This document shows positions 53,562 through 62,810 of a DNA stretch of 64,000 nucleotides, piece by piece (position 1 is the stretch's first letter; every line of letters begins with the position of its first letter). The notes below the pieces were generated by a model that saw only the letters and a list, made by a program, of their open reading frames with translations, was not told the origin of the DNA and did no database searches. The stretch is taken from the NCBI GenBank assembly GCA_944387015.1, contig CALXDH010000005.1:23675-87674 (forward strand). The letters are read 5' to 3'. The position numbers and the translations under genes are program-made. This DNA comes from an uncultured Oscillospiraceae bacterium. Lineage in GTDB: Bacteria; Bacillota; Clostridia; Oscillospirales; Oscillospiraceae.

Positions 53562-54656
53562 TTATTTGGGTTCATAGAGCCGGTGGAGCCGCTCTTCCAC
53601 GGAGAAAAAGCACTCCAGCAGCTGCGGGTTGAATGCGCCGCACTGTCCCTCCCGGATCATATCCAGCACCTTCTGCCGGGGGAAGGCATCTTTGTATACT
53701 CGCTTGCAGCTCAGGGCGTCGTATACATCCGCCAGGGACACGACCTGGGCCCAGATGGAGATCTCGTCGCCCTTCAGGCCGTCGGGATACCCCCGGCCGT
53801 CCCAGCGCTCATGGTGGTGGCGGGCGATGTCGCAGGCGTAGTGGTAGGACCCGCTCTCCCGCAGCTGGGGGATCTTCTCCAGCAGATGGGCGCCCTGGAT
53901 GGTGTGGGTCTTCATGATCTCAAACTCCTCCGGCGTGAGCTTGCCGGGCTTGTTCAAGATGGCGTCGGGAATGGCGATCTTGCCCACGTCGTGCATGATG
54001 GCCGCCAGGGAGATCTGGCCGATCTCGTCGGGGGTCAGCCCCTCTCCCAGGGGGGTGTTGGTCAGAAGGAATTCGGTGATGTCGTGGATGCGGTGGACGT
54101 GCTCACCGGACTCGCCGTTGCGGAATTCGATGGCTGCCGACAGCGCCTCGATCATGCCCATGTTCAGCTCCACGATCTTCTGGGCCTTCTCCAACAGTTC
54201 CGACTGCTGGATCTCCACCACATGGCTCAGCCGGCGCCGGGCCTGATAGAGTTCAATCACCGACTGGACCCGCCGCTGCACCACATAGGGGATCACGGGC
54301 TTGCTGATGACGTCCATCACACCCAGCTCATAGGCCTCTTTCATTACGCTGCCGCTGGCCTCCGCGGTGATGAGGAACACCGGCAGGCGGCGCAGCACGT
54401 CCGCCTCTTTCAGGTGCCGCAGCACCTGGATCCCGTCCATCTCCGGCATCATCACATCCAGCAGCACTGCGCACAGCCGCTCCGGTCCGGCCAGGATCTT
54501 CTCCAGTCCCTCCCTGCCGTTGGAGGCCTCCTGGATGGTGTACTGGGACGCAAAGATATTGCCCAGGATCAGCCGGTTTATCTCATCGTCATCCACCACC
54601 AGAAGGGTGGTGGGAACGTTGGATGCAAGATCAGGATATAAATTGACAGGCGCCAT
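53562..54656 (-). CDS. Response regulator with HD-GYP output (RpfG-like)
   Basis: 364 residues. N-terminal receiver (about 17-140; LLVVDDDEINRLIL, AVLLDVMMPEMDG, VISKPV), a coiled linker and an HD-GYP domain (about 170-355) with HDVGKIAIPD, HHHERWDGRGYPDGLKGDEI split across neighbouring positions, and SLADVYDALSCKRVYK. The HD and GYP motifs are intact, so it should hydrolyse c-di-GMP (or a related dinucleotide). AAGGAG lies nine bases before the ATG at 54656. First gene of the operon; no GGDEF enzyme lies in this window. Confidence 0.93.
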   Translation of the reverse strand: MAPVNLYPDLASNVPTTLLVVDDDEINRLILGNIFASQYTIQEASNGREGLEKILAGPERLCAVLLDVMMPEMDGIQVLRHLKEADVLRRLPVFLITAEASGSVMKEAYELGVMDVISKPVIPYVVQRRVQSVIELYQARRRLSHVVEIQQSELLEKAQKIVELNMGMIEALSAAIEFRNGESGEHVHRIHDITEFLLTNTPLGEGLTPDEIGQISLAAIMHDVGKIAIPDAILNKPGKLTPEEFEIMKTHTIQGAHLLEKIPQLRESGSYHYACDIARHHHERWDGRGYPDGLKGDEISIWAQVVSLADVYDALSCKRVYKDAFPRQKVLDMIREGQCGAFNPQLLECFFSVEERLHRLYEPK

Positions 54657-54733
54657 AACAAAGGCTCCTTTCCACAAGAAAATCACACAGTTGAGGCGTT
54701 GGAACCGCCTCCTGCGGCAATGCCGCGACCGCA

Positions 54734-54749
54734 TAAGATTACAATCTTA
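54734..54749. promoter_or_regulatory. Palindromic operator-like site upstream of the HD-GYP gene
   Basis: TAAGATT-AC-AATCTTA, perfect 7-bp arms, about 80 bases before the HD-GYP start. It lies in the 317-base gap 54657-54973, whose left half belongs to this operon and whose right half holds the hyd promoter. Confidence 0.4.
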
Positions 54750-54894
54750 GTATACCGAACAATTCGCCTGCAAACAAGAGGCCAAAGCAGAAAAACAGCG
54801 GGATTCCCCGAAAGAAAACCAGCAAAACAGCAAAGATGTTCTCTTCAGAACTCGTAAATTTTCGCACATTCCACAAAAACTGGCGGAACAAGGC

Positions 54895-54923
54895 TTGCTT
54901 TTTGCTGCTGCCGGGCATTTAAT
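54895..54923 (+). promoter_or_regulatory. Promoter of the hydCBA operon
   Basis: TTGCTT (54895-54900), 17 bases, TTTAAT (54918-54923), about 50 bases upstream of the first start codon. Confidence 0.5.
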
Positions 54924-54973
54924 AGAGAAGACGGCACCTGCCGGAACCATCACAAAACATAGGAGGAAGGCCC

Positions 54974-55453
54974 ATGGAAGATCTTGCGCACATCAATGAG
55001 ATCTGCGCGCAATTCGACTGCGATCCGGCAAACCTGATTGCCATCATGCAGGAGATCCAGGCAGCGGACAAGTACCTCAGCGAACAAGCCCTGACCCGGG
55101 TGGCGGAAAATCTGCACATCGGCACTGCCAAGGTGTACAGCGTCGCCACATTTTATGAGAATTTCTCCCTGGAACCCAAGGGAAAGCATGTGATCAAAGT
55201 ATGCGCCGGCACCGCCTGTCATGTCCGCCGGTCTCAGCCCATCTATGATGCGGTCCACGACTATCTGGGCCTTGCGGGGCGGAAGAAGACCTCGGCAGAC
55301 GGCCTTTTTACCCTGGAGACAGTGGCCTGTCTGGGGGCGTGCGGCCTGGCGCCGGTGATGACGGTGGACGGTGAGGTCCACGCGAAAATGACGCCGGAGG
55401 CGGCTCTGGCCCTGCTGGAGGAGATCCGGGCAAAGGAGGAGCGCGCCGTATGA
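54974..55453 (+). CDS. hydC: NAD-linked [FeFe] hydrogenase subunit HydC (NuoE-like)
   Basis: 159 residues with a thioredoxin-like [2Fe-2S] domain. Ligands are seen in VCAGTACHVRR and ACLGACGLAP (C-x4-C and C-x3-C). It matches NuoE and HydC of electron-bifurcating hydrogenases, where it carries electrons near the NADH site. AGGAGGAAGG precedes the ATG. The stop overlaps the hydB start (ATGA). Confidence 0.93.
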   Translation: MEDLAHINEICAQFDCDPANLIAIMQEIQAADKYLSEQALTRVAENLHIGTAKVYSVATFYENFSLEPKGKHVIKVCAGTACHVRRSQPIYDAVHDYLGLAGRKKTSADGLFTLETVACLGACGLAPVMTVDGEVHAKMTPEAALALLEEIRAKEERAV

Positions 55454-57354
55454 TTGAGACCAAACTGACGCGGGAGAGCTTCCATGTCTTTCAGGCCAAC
55501 GCCCGCAACGCCCTCAAGCAGAGCGAGCAGGTGCCTGCCGTTTTGATCTGCGCCGGCACCGGCTGCATCGCCGGCGGCGCCATGAAGATCTATGAGAATA
55601 TCAAGGCCGAGTGTGAGCGGCGGGGGCTTGCCGTCTACGTGGGGCTCAAGCACGATACGGATGAGGAAAAGAGCCTCCATGTGAAGATGAGCGGCTGCCA
55701 CGGCTTTTGCGAGATGGGTCCGCTGGTCCATATCGAGCCCATGGGGGTCATGTATATCCATGTCACCCCGGAGGACTGCCATGAGATCCTGGAGCGGACC
55801 GTTCTGGGCGGCGAGATCATCGACCGCCTGGTTTACCACCTGGACGGGGTGGCCTATCCCCGGCAGGCGGATATTCCATTCTATAAAAAACAGCACCGGG
55901 TGGTGCTGGAAAACTGCGGCAGCAGCGACGCCGAGGACATTGAGGAGTACATCGCCAAGGGGGGCTACGCCGCCTTTGAAAAGGCGCTTTTTGAGATGAC
56001 CGGCGAGGAGATCTGCAAGAACATCACGGACTCCGGTCTCCGGGGCCGTGGCGGCGGCGGGTTCCCGGCGGGCAGAAAGTGGGAAGGCGCCCGCAAGCAG
56101 ACCTCGGCGCAGAAATATGTGGTGTGCAACGGCGACGAGGGAGACCCCGGCGCCTTTATGGACCGCTCCATCATGGAGGGCAACCCCCACAGCGTGCTGG
56201 AGGGCATGATGATCGCGGGGCTGGCCGTGGGCAGCGACACCGGATATATCTACGTCCGCGCGGAGTACCCCCTGGCGGTGAACCGCCTCAGGACCGCCAT
56301 TGCCAAGGCGGAGGCCTTCGGCCTTTTGGGCGACCACATCATGGGCAGCGACTTCTCCTTCCGCATCCGTGTCAACCGGGGTGCCGGCGCCTTTGTGTGC
56401 GGCGAGGGAAGCGCCCTCACCGCCTCCATCGAGGGAAGCCGGGGCATGCCCCGGGTAAAGCCGCCCCGCACCATCGAGCACGGCCTCTGGGCGGAGCCCA
56501 CGGTGCTCAACAACGTGGAGACCTTCGCCAACGTCCCCCTCATTATCCGCAACGGTGTGGAGTGGTACCGCTCCATCGGCACCCGCACCAGCCCCGGCAC
56601 CAAGGCCTTTGCCCTCACCGGCAACGTGGTGAACACCGGCCTCATCGAGGTCCCCATGGGCACCACCATCCGGGAGGTGGTCTTTGACATCGGCGGCGGC
56701 ATCCGGAACGGCAAGAAGTTCAAGGCCGTCCAGATCGGCGGTCCCTCCGGCGGCGCCACCACCGCCAGCAAAGAGCACCTGGACCTGCCCCTGGACTTTG
56801 ACTCTCTCAAGAGCATCGGCGCCATGATCGGCTCCGGCGGCCTGGTGGTCATGGACGAGGACACCTGCATGGTGGAGACCGCCCGGTTTTTCATGGAGTT
56901 CACCCAGAAGGAGTCCTGCGGCAAGTGCGTTCCCTGCCGGGAGGGCACCAAGCGGATGCTGGAGATCCTGGACCGGATCATTGCCAACAAGGGCACCCTG
57001 GAGGACCTGGACCTTCTGGAGGAGCTGGCGGACACCATCACCCATACGGCCCTGTGCGGCCTGGGCCAGAGCGCCTGCAAGCCGGTCCAGAGCACGCTCA
57101 AGTACTTCCGGGACGAGTATCTTCACCACGTGGTGGACCACCACTGCCCCATCTGCAACCGGGAAAAGCCCCATCCCACCATCGACGCCGACAAGTGCAA
57201 GGGCTGCGGCAAGTGCCGGAAGAACTGCCCCATGGAGGCCATTTCCGGCACGGTGAAGCAGCCTCACACCATCGATCCGGAACGGTGCGTCAACTGCGGG
57301 GCCTGCGTGGCAAGCTGCCCCTTTGGGGCCATCACCGCGGCAAAGGAGGGCTGA
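55450..57354 (+). CDS. hydB: NAD-linked [FeFe] hydrogenase subunit HydB (NuoF-like, flavin/NADH subunit)
   Basis: 634 residues. An N-terminal thioredoxin-like [2Fe-2S] domain (ICAGTGCIAGGA, MSGCHGFCEMGP), the FMN/NADH-binding NuoF domain (LRGRGGGGFPAGRKWEGA, CNGDEGDPGAFMDRS), the N3-type [4Fe-4S] site (ESCGKCVPCREGTKRM with a distal Cys) and two C-terminal [4Fe-4S] motifs (CKGCGKCRKNCPM, CVNCGACVASCPF). This is the architecture of HydB in bifurcating hydrogenases such as those of Thermotoga and Acetobacterium, where the flavin splits electrons between NAD+ and ferredoxin. Confidence 0.94.
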   Translation: MIETKLTRESFHVFQANARNALKQSEQVPAVLICAGTGCIAGGAMKIYENIKAECERRGLAVYVGLKHDTDEEKSLHVKMSGCHGFCEMGPLVHIEPMGVMYIHVTPEDCHEILERTVLGGEIIDRLVYHLDGVAYPRQADIPFYKKQHRVVLENCGSSDAEDIEEYIAKGGYAAFEKALFEMTGEEICKNITDSGLRGRGGGGFPAGRKWEGARKQTSAQKYVVCNGDEGDPGAFMDRSIMEGNPHSVLEGMMIAGLAVGSDTGYIYVRAEYPLAVNRLRTAIAKAEAFGLLGDHIMGSDFSFRIRVNRGAGAFVCGEGSALTASIEGSRGMPRVKPPRTIEHGLWAEPTVLNNVETFANVPLIIRNGVEWYRSIGTRTSPGTKAFALTGNVVNTGLIEVPMGTTIREVVFDIGGGIRNGKKFKAVQIGGPSGGATTASKEHLDLPLDFDSLKSIGAMIGSGGLVVMDEDTCMVETARFFMEFTQKESCGKCVPCREGTKRMLEILDRIIANKGTLEDLDLLEELADTITHTALCGLGQSACKPVQSTLKYFRDEYLHHVVDHHCPICNREKPHPTIDADKCKGCGKCRKNCPMEAISGTVKQPHTIDPERCVNCGACVASCPFGAITAAKEG

Positions 57355-57358
57355 GAAC

Positions 57359-59068
57359 ATGGCAAAGGGAATTATGTACATCGACGGCCAGCGGGTGCCC
57401 TTCGACGGGGAGAAAAACGTGCTGGCGGTGATCCGGAAGGCCGGCATCGACATGCCCACCTTCTGCTATTACTCGGAACTGAGCGTATACGGCGCCTGCC
57501 GGATGTGCGTGGTGGAGGACGAGAAGGGCAAGATCGACGCCTCCTGCTCCATGGAGCCCCGGGACGGCATGCGCATCCGCACCAACACCGCCCGGCTTTT
57601 GAAGCACCGGCGGATGATCCTGGAGCTGATGCTCTCCTCCCACGACCGGGACTGCACCACCTGTGAGAAAAGCGGCGAGTGCCGCCTGCAGGAGCTGGCG
57701 CTGCGCTTCGGCGTGCGCCACGTCCGCTTTGCCGACACCCGGCCCCGTTATGAAAAGGACGACTCCTCCCCCGCTGTGGTCCGGGACCCCAACAAGTGCA
57801 TCCTCTGCGGCGACTGCATCCGGGTGTGCGAGGAAATGCAGGGCATGGGCATTTTGAACTTTGCCTACCGGGGCAGCGACCTGGTGGTGTGCCCGGCCTT
57901 TGACCGGAAATTGAACGAGACGGCCTGTATCAGCTGCGGCCAGTGCGCCGCCGCCTGCCCCACCGGCGCCATCACCATCTACAACGAGATCGGCCGGGCC
58001 TGGCGGGCCCTCCACGACGCCAAAAAGCGGGTGGTGGTCCAGATCGCCCCGGCAGTCCGGGTGGCGGTGGGCGAGGCCTTCGGCCTTCCGGCGGGGGTCA
58101 ACGCCCTGGATAAGCTGGTGGCTGCCCTGAAAATGATGGGAGCCGACGAGGTGTACGACACCACCTTCGGCGCGGACCTGACGGTGATGGAGGAGTCTGC
58201 GGAGTTCCTGGAGCGGCTGAAAAAGGGCGGCCCCTTCCCCATGTTCACCAGCTGCTGCCCGGCGTGGGTGAAGTATGTGGAGGAGGAAGCGCCCCAGTTT
58301 TTGAAAAACATCTCCAGCTGCAAATCCCCCATGGAGATGTTCGCCGCCGTGCTGAAGGACCGCTGCGCCCGGCAGGATGCGGAGGACGGCCGCACGACGT
58401 ATCACATTGCTGTCATGCCCTGCACCGCCAAGAAAATGGAGGCCCAGCGGCCGGAGTTCCGGCATGAGGGCGTGCCCGACGTGGATCTGGTGCTGACCAC
58501 CCGGGAGGTCATCAACATGATCAAGGAGTCCGGCATCCGGTTTTCGGAGCTGGAGGGAGAGTCCCCGGACATGCCCTTCGGCATGGGCACCGGCGCCGCC
58601 ACCATCTTCGGCACCACCGGCGGCGTGGCGGAAGCGGTCGCCCGCCGGGTGGTGGAGGATAAATCCAAAAACACCCTCCAGGCCATCCAGTTCTCCGGCC
58701 TCCGGGGCAGCGAGGCCATCCGTACCGTAACGCTGCCCTTCGGGGACCGGGCGCTCCGGATCGCCGTGGTCCACGGATTGGTGAACGCCCAGAAGCTGCT
58801 GCAGGAGATCCGGGAGGGTCAAGCCTATTTCGATCTGGTGGAGGTCATGACCTGCAAGACCGGCTGCGTTGGCGGCGCGGGACAGCCCTACGGCCTGCTT
58901 CCCGTCAAGAACCGCCGGGCGGAGGGCCTCTACGAGGCGGACCGCTCCGCCCTCATCAAGCGCTCGGAGAAAAATCCCATCGTGGCGGAGCTGCTGGAAG
59001 GAGAGCTGAAAGACCGGACCCATGAACTGCTCCATGTGACGTACAGCCCCCACCCTGTTAAAGAGTGA
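57359..59068 (+). CDS. hydA: [FeFe] hydrogenase catalytic subunit HydA
   Basis: 569 residues. N-terminal [2Fe-2S] domain (CYYSELSVYGACRMCVVE), His-Cys [4Fe-4S] motif (HDRDCTTCEKSGECRLQE), two ferredoxin clusters (CILCGDCIRVCEE, CISCGQCAAACPTG), and the H-cluster signatures L1 TSCCPAW (C299), L2 MPCTAKKMEA (C355) and L3 EVMTCKTGCVGGAGQP (C499, C503). The start at 57359 follows AAAGGAGGG. Together with HydB and HydC it should form a soluble hydrogenase coupling H2 to NAD(H) and ferredoxin. Maturases HydEFG are not in this window. Confidence 0.96.
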   Translation: MAKGIMYIDGQRVPFDGEKNVLAVIRKAGIDMPTFCYYSELSVYGACRMCVVEDEKGKIDASCSMEPRDGMRIRTNTARLLKHRRMILELMLSSHDRDCTTCEKSGECRLQELALRFGVRHVRFADTRPRYEKDDSSPAVVRDPNKCILCGDCIRVCEEMQGMGILNFAYRGSDLVVCPAFDRKLNETACISCGQCAAACPTGAITIYNEIGRAWRALHDAKKRVVVQIAPAVRVAVGEAFGLPAGVNALDKLVAALKMMGADEVYDTTFGADLTVMEESAEFLERLKKGGPFPMFTSCCPAWVKYVEEEAPQFLKNISSCKSPMEMFAAVLKDRCARQDAEDGRTTYHIAVMPCTAKKMEAQRPEFRHEGVPDVDLVLTTREVINMIKESGIRFSELEGESPDMPFGMGTGAATIFGTTGGVAEAVARRVVEDKSKNTLQAIQFSGLRGSEAIRTVTLPFGDRALRIAVVHGLVNAQKLLQEIREGQAYFDLVEVMTCKTGCVGGAGQPYGLLPVKNRRAEGLYEADRSALIKRSEKNPIVAELLEGELKDRTHELLHVTYSPHPVKE

Positions 59069-59074
59069 CTCTGC

Positions 59075-59110
59075 AAAAAAGCACGCCTGCCGTCGGCAGG
59101 CGTGCTTTTC
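59075..59110. terminator. Bidirectional terminator after hydA
   Basis: A perfect 11-bp stem GCACGCCTGCC / GGCAGGCGTGC with a GTC loop, A-rich on the left and T-rich on the right, between convergent genes. Confidence 0.9.
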
Positions 59111-59140
59111 ATTTCGTGCGATCGGAGCGGTGACGGGCTG

Positions 59141-62100
59141 TCAGTCTGCCAACTGCTCCATCCGCCAGACGATGGCGGAGACCTGACCGCGGGTCAGGGT
59201 GTTGTTGGGCTTATAAGTGCTCTTGCCGCCGGAGAAGTATCCTTCCACAATACCGGCCGCGTTCAGGGCCTGAACGGAGGGATCCGTGGTATCCATGAAG
59301 GGCTGGACGCTGGAGAGATTGGTGGTGTCCAGCTTCAGGGCACCTGCGGCGATCTGGGCCACCTGCAGACGGGTGATGGGAGCGGAGAGATTCACGTTGC
59401 TGCGGGTGATGATGCCCTCGGAGCGGGCCTTGGCCAGGTATCCGCTGAAGGGGTTGGAATCGGTGGGCTTCTGCTCGGGATAGCCCGCCGCCAGCATGAT
59501 GAGCTTCAGGGCTGCGCCGTAGGTGACGGTGTTGTCGGGCTTGAAGGAGCCGTCGGTATAGCCGTCGATGACGCCGGCATCGCTGAGCTCCACCACGTAC
59601 TTATAGCACCAGGTGGAGGAAGTCATGTCGCTGAACTTCTTCACGTTGGACACCACGCCCAGGCTGAACTTGCCGGCGGCGATGGGGGTGCCGCTGCTGT
59701 TGCAGGCCACATAGGGGATCTCCACGGAGCCGGTGAAGCCGCTGGCGGGAACGAAGCGCAGCTGACCCATCCGCTGGCTGCCGCTGGAGTAGCCGTACCG
59801 GGTGGAGGTGTTGGCCTTGGTGGAAGTGCCGGTGCCCACGTAGATGGTGCCCACGGAGCTGTCAGGCAGTTCCAGCAGCTGGATGCTGCTCAGGCCCTGG
59901 CCGCTGGCACTGGAGACCGCAATGTACATGGCCGAGGCCGGGAAGGTGACGGCGGTGCCCTTGGGCGTGACGCCGTAGACCTCCGACACGGCGGAGAGGT
60001 TCACGCTGATGAGAATGGTGCCGGACAGGGACTTGGAGCCGCTGCCGTAGGCGGTGAAGGGGATCTGCGCGCAGTAGTTGGTGCCGCTGGGCAGGTACGT
60101 CAGCTCCGTCAGAGCGTACTGGCTGGTGGAGCTGGGGCTGAAGTACAGGTTGTAGTTGTCGCAGTTGGAGCTGGTCAGCTTCAGCTTGGAAGCACCGTAC
60201 TTGCTGACGCCGTAGTAGTTATAGTACAGGCTGCCGGTAGAGGGCACGTCCTTGAGCGTCACGTACTGCAGCGTGGACGTGGGATACTTCTTGTTGAAGA
60301 AGCGGGCGATGTCGTTGGCGTTGATCTGGACATTGGTAGTGTAAGTGGCGTAATAGCGGATGTCGCCCTGGCTGTCGCCGGTCTCGGACGTGCCGGAGGG
60401 GTTGATGACCAGCGTGCCTTCCACATGGCGGCTGCTGGAGTAGTAGGCGGTGAAGCGCAGCGTGACGGCCTTGTCAAAGTTGTCGCCGGCCACGAAGGTC
60501 AGCTCGTCCAGAGCGTACTTGCCGTATTCACTGTCCTTATAATAGAAGTCGTAGTCGTCGATGGTGCTGTCGGTGAAGGACTTTTCGTCTTTGCCGTCAT
60601 AGTCGAAGTAGATGAGGCCGGACTTGGAGTTGGAGAGGGTATCGTCGGTCTCAAAGGTGACATACCGCAGCTCGTAGTCGCCGTCATACTCATCGTCGAA
60701 GAAGTCGCTGAAATCGTCCCGGTCAAAGGCGGCCTCGCCGTTCTTGTCCACCTGGTAGGTGATGTCGCCGGTCTTCTGGGACGTGCCGGAGCCGGTGGGA
60801 CGGATGACCAGATCGCCCTCCACGGAGCGGCTGTCGGAGTAGTAGGCGGTAAAGTGCAGCGTGACGGCCTTGTCAAAGTTATCGCCGGCCACAAAGCTCA
60901 GATCATCCAGGGCGTATTTGCCGTAGTCGCTGTCTTTGTAGTAGAACTCATAGTCGTCGATGGTGCTGGCGGAGAAGGACTTCTCGTTTTTGCCGTCGTA
61001 GTCAAAGTACACGAGGCCGGACTTGGAGCTGGAGAGAGTGTCGTCCGTTTCGAAGGTGACGAACCGGATGTCGTAGTCCTCGTACTCCTCCTGGAAGAAG
61101 TCATTGAAATCCTCCCGGTCAAAGGAGACTTCCTCGCCGGGATCCACCTCGTAGGTGATGTCGCCGTCGTCGGAGCTGTCCCCCACCAGGATCTTCACCG
61201 TGCCGTCCACATAGCGGCTGCTGGAGTAATAGGCCCGGAAGTCCAGCGTGACGGTGCGCTCGCTGCTGCCGGAGACAAAGCTCAGGCTGTTGAGGTCGTA
61301 GTCGCCGTCACTGGAGCTGTAATAGAACCGCTCATCCTCCAGGCTGCTGGCGGAGAAGGACTTCTCGTCACTGCCTTCATAATCGTAATAGACGGTGCCG
61401 CGGGAGGTGGAGAGAGTGTCGTCGGTCTCGAAGGTGACGTACTTGACGGTGTAGTTGCTGTACTCCTGCTGGAACACGTCGTTGAAGTCCCGGCGGTCGA
61501 ATTCCACCACATCGTCGGTATCCACCTTATAGGTGATGGTGTGGGAGCTGCTGGAGCCGCCTTCCACCTCGATGATCAAGGTGCCCTCGGCGTACTTGGA
61601 GCTGGAGTAGCAGGCACGGAAGTCCAGCGTGACGGTGCGGGACTCGTCACCGGCCACAAAGCTCAGGTTGTTCAGATCGTAGTCGCCGTCGCCGGAGCTG
61701 TAATAAAACCGCTCGTCTTCCAGAGAGCTTCTGCTGAAAGCCTCCTCGTCGCTGCCGCCGTAATCGTAATAGACGGTGCCGCGGGAGGTGGAGAGGGTGT
61801 CGTCGGTCTCGAATTCCACCCAGCGCAGGGAGCCGGAAGAGAATTCGTTCTCATAAACATCCCGGAAATCGGTGCGGTCAAAGGAGACGCTCTTGCCGGC
61901 CTTGACGGAATACGTAATGGTGTTGTTGGAGCGCACGTTGTAAAGGGCGTAATAGGTGGTGTTGGCGCTCAGGGCGGTGCTGGCCACCTGGGAAGAACTC
62001 TTGTAGCTCTGCCCGTCATAGATCGCGGAGCTGCCGGGGTTGGAAGTGGACCAGCCCACGAAGGAGTAAGTCTTGCCGCTCTCGGACTTGGAGGGCGTGC

Positions 62101-62737
62101 CGGGGTTGGAGGGCGTGGAGCCCTTGGTGATGGTCTGGGTGCTGTATGTGCTGGAGCCGTTCATAAAGGTGACGGTGATCCGGTTGGTCACCGGCATGCC
62201 GCCCCGGTGGCACACGTCACACACGCCGTCGCCGTTGGCGTCGGTATGGGCAGCCTTGGCAGACGTGCCGCCGCAGATGGTGCAGATCTGCCAGTGGGAA
62301 CTGGAATTGTTGGAATACTCGCCGGAGGTAAAGGTGTGGCTGGCCTCGCTGAGATGCTGCGGGCAGCCGGAGGTGGCGGTGCAGGCGTGCCAGTGCTTGG
62401 CGGTGTCCCAGGTCCAGCCGGAAGCCGCCTTGTGGGCGTTGGTGGCGGGGATGGACACCGTCTTTTTGTATTTGCACACGGTGCACTCCTGGTACCCCTC
62501 ACCGGGCTGGAAGCAGGTGGGGGACTTGGTGGTGACGGTGGCGCCGAAGTCGTGGGGCTCATAGTCTCCCCGGGCGTCACAGTCCTGATCGGTGCAGACG
62601 TGCCAGTGATAGGATCCGTCGCTGGACCAGGCCGAGGCATAATGGTGCTCCTCAGCCGCGGCGGCGGGGATCAGGCTTGCTGTCAGAGCCAGAGTCAGCA
62701 AAAATGCTGACAGGCGTTTTTTCCACATACCTTTCAT
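59141..62737 (-). CDS. Large secreted SLH protein with tandem acidic repeats
   Basis: 1198 residues. Signal peptide (about 1-29); a Cys/His-rich region (about 30-185) with repeated HWHxC and CxxC units (YHWHVCTDQDC, ECTVCKYK, HWHACTATSGC, HWQICTICGG, VCDVCHRGG) that could bind metal; one InlB/Flg_new-type repeat (about 190-270); four very similar acidic repeats of about 125 residues (from about 274, 401, 526, 657), each with ITY, FDRxDFxDxF, FETDDTLS and FTAYYS-type signatures; two diverged repeats (about 791 and 920); and a C-terminal SLH region (about 1032-1198; FSDMTSSTWCYKYVVEL, YTDGSFKPDNTVTYGAA). No catalytic domain seen; it is likely an adhesin, stalk or structural surface protein. Ribosome site GGAGGGAG. 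Confidence 0.88.
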   Translation of the reverse strand: MKGMWKKRLSAFLLTLALTASLIPAAAAEEHHYASAWSSDGSYHWHVCTDQDCDARGDYEPHDFGATVTTKSPTCFQPGEGYQECTVCKYKKTVSIPATNAHKAASGWTWDTAKHWHACTATSGCPQHLSEASHTFTSGEYSNNSSSHWQICTICGGTSAKAAHTDANGDGVCDVCHRGGMPVTNRITVTFMNGSSTYSTQTITKGSTPSNPGTPSKSESGKTYSFVGWSTSNPGSSAIYDGQSYKSSSQVASTALSANTTYYALYNVRSNNTITYSVKAGKSVSFDRTDFRDVYENEFSSGSLRWVEFETDDTLSTSRGTVYYDYGGSDEEAFSRSSLEDERFYYSSGDGDYDLNNLSFVAGDESRTVTLDFRACYSSSKYAEGTLIIEVEGGSSSSHTITYKVDTDDVVEFDRRDFNDVFQQEYSNYTVKYVTFETDDTLSTSRGTVYYDYEGSDEKSFSASSLEDERFYYSSSDGDYDLNSLSFVSGSSERTVTLDFRAYYSSSRYVDGTVKILVGDSSDDGDITYEVDPGEEVSFDREDFNDFFQEEYEDYDIRFVTFETDDTLSSSKSGLVYFDYDGKNEKSFSASTIDDYEFYYKDSDYGKYALDDLSFVAGDNFDKAVTLHFTAYYSDSRSVEGDLVIRPTGSGTSQKTGDITYQVDKNGEAAFDRDDFSDFFDDEYDGDYELRYVTFETDDTLSNSKSGLIYFDYDGKDEKSFTDSTIDDYDFYYKDSEYGKYALDELTFVAGDNFDKAVTLRFTAYYSSSRHVEGTLVINPSGTSETGDSQGDIRYYATYTTNVQINANDIARFFNKKYPTSTLQYVTLKDVPSTGSLYYNYYGVSKYGASKLKLTSSNCDNYNLYFSPSSTSQYALTELTYLPSGTNYCAQIPFTAYGSGSKSLSGTILISVNLSAVSEVYGVTPKGTAVTFPASAMYIAVSSASGQGLSSIQLLELPDSSVGTIYVGTGTSTKANTSTRYGYSSGSQRMGQLRFVPASGFTGSVEIPYVACNSSGTPIAAGKFSLGVVSNVKKFSDMTSSTWCYKYVVELSDAGVIDGYTDGSFKPDNTVTYGAALKLIMLAAGYPEQKPTDSNPFSGYLAKARSEGIITRSNVNLSAPITRLQVAQIAAGALKLDTTNLSSVQPFMDTTDPSVQALNAAGIVEGYFSGGKSTYKPNNTLTRGQVSAIVWRMEQLAD
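59978..61920 (-). repeat. Five tandem repeat units inside the SLH protein gene
   Basis: Unit boundaries (plus-strand coordinates): about 61535-61915, 61160-61534, 60768-61159, 60367-60767 and 59978-60366. The first four share long near-identical DNA stretches, for example in the blocks coding for ETDDTLS and for DYDGKNEKSF, so recent duplication or gene conversion is likely; the fifth is diverged. Confidence 0.8.
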
Positions 62738-62810
62738 GTTTCTCCCTCCGTGATACAGGATGGTGGATGGATTCTCTCTGCTTGTACCATATCGGAAAAG
62801 CTATCTGTAA

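Noticed and set aside
59978-61920. Regular spacing of similar sequence blocks that might suggest a repeat array such as CRISPR.
   Set aside because: Units are about 375-400 bases long, in frame and protein-coding; no short direct repeats with unique spacers are present anywhere in the window.
59102-62710. A 1202-residue plus-strand open frame over the SLH protein gene.
   Set aside because: The minus strand has a signal peptide, coherent repeats and SLH motifs; the plus-strand reading is low-complexity Gly/Ala/Val with no recognisable domain.
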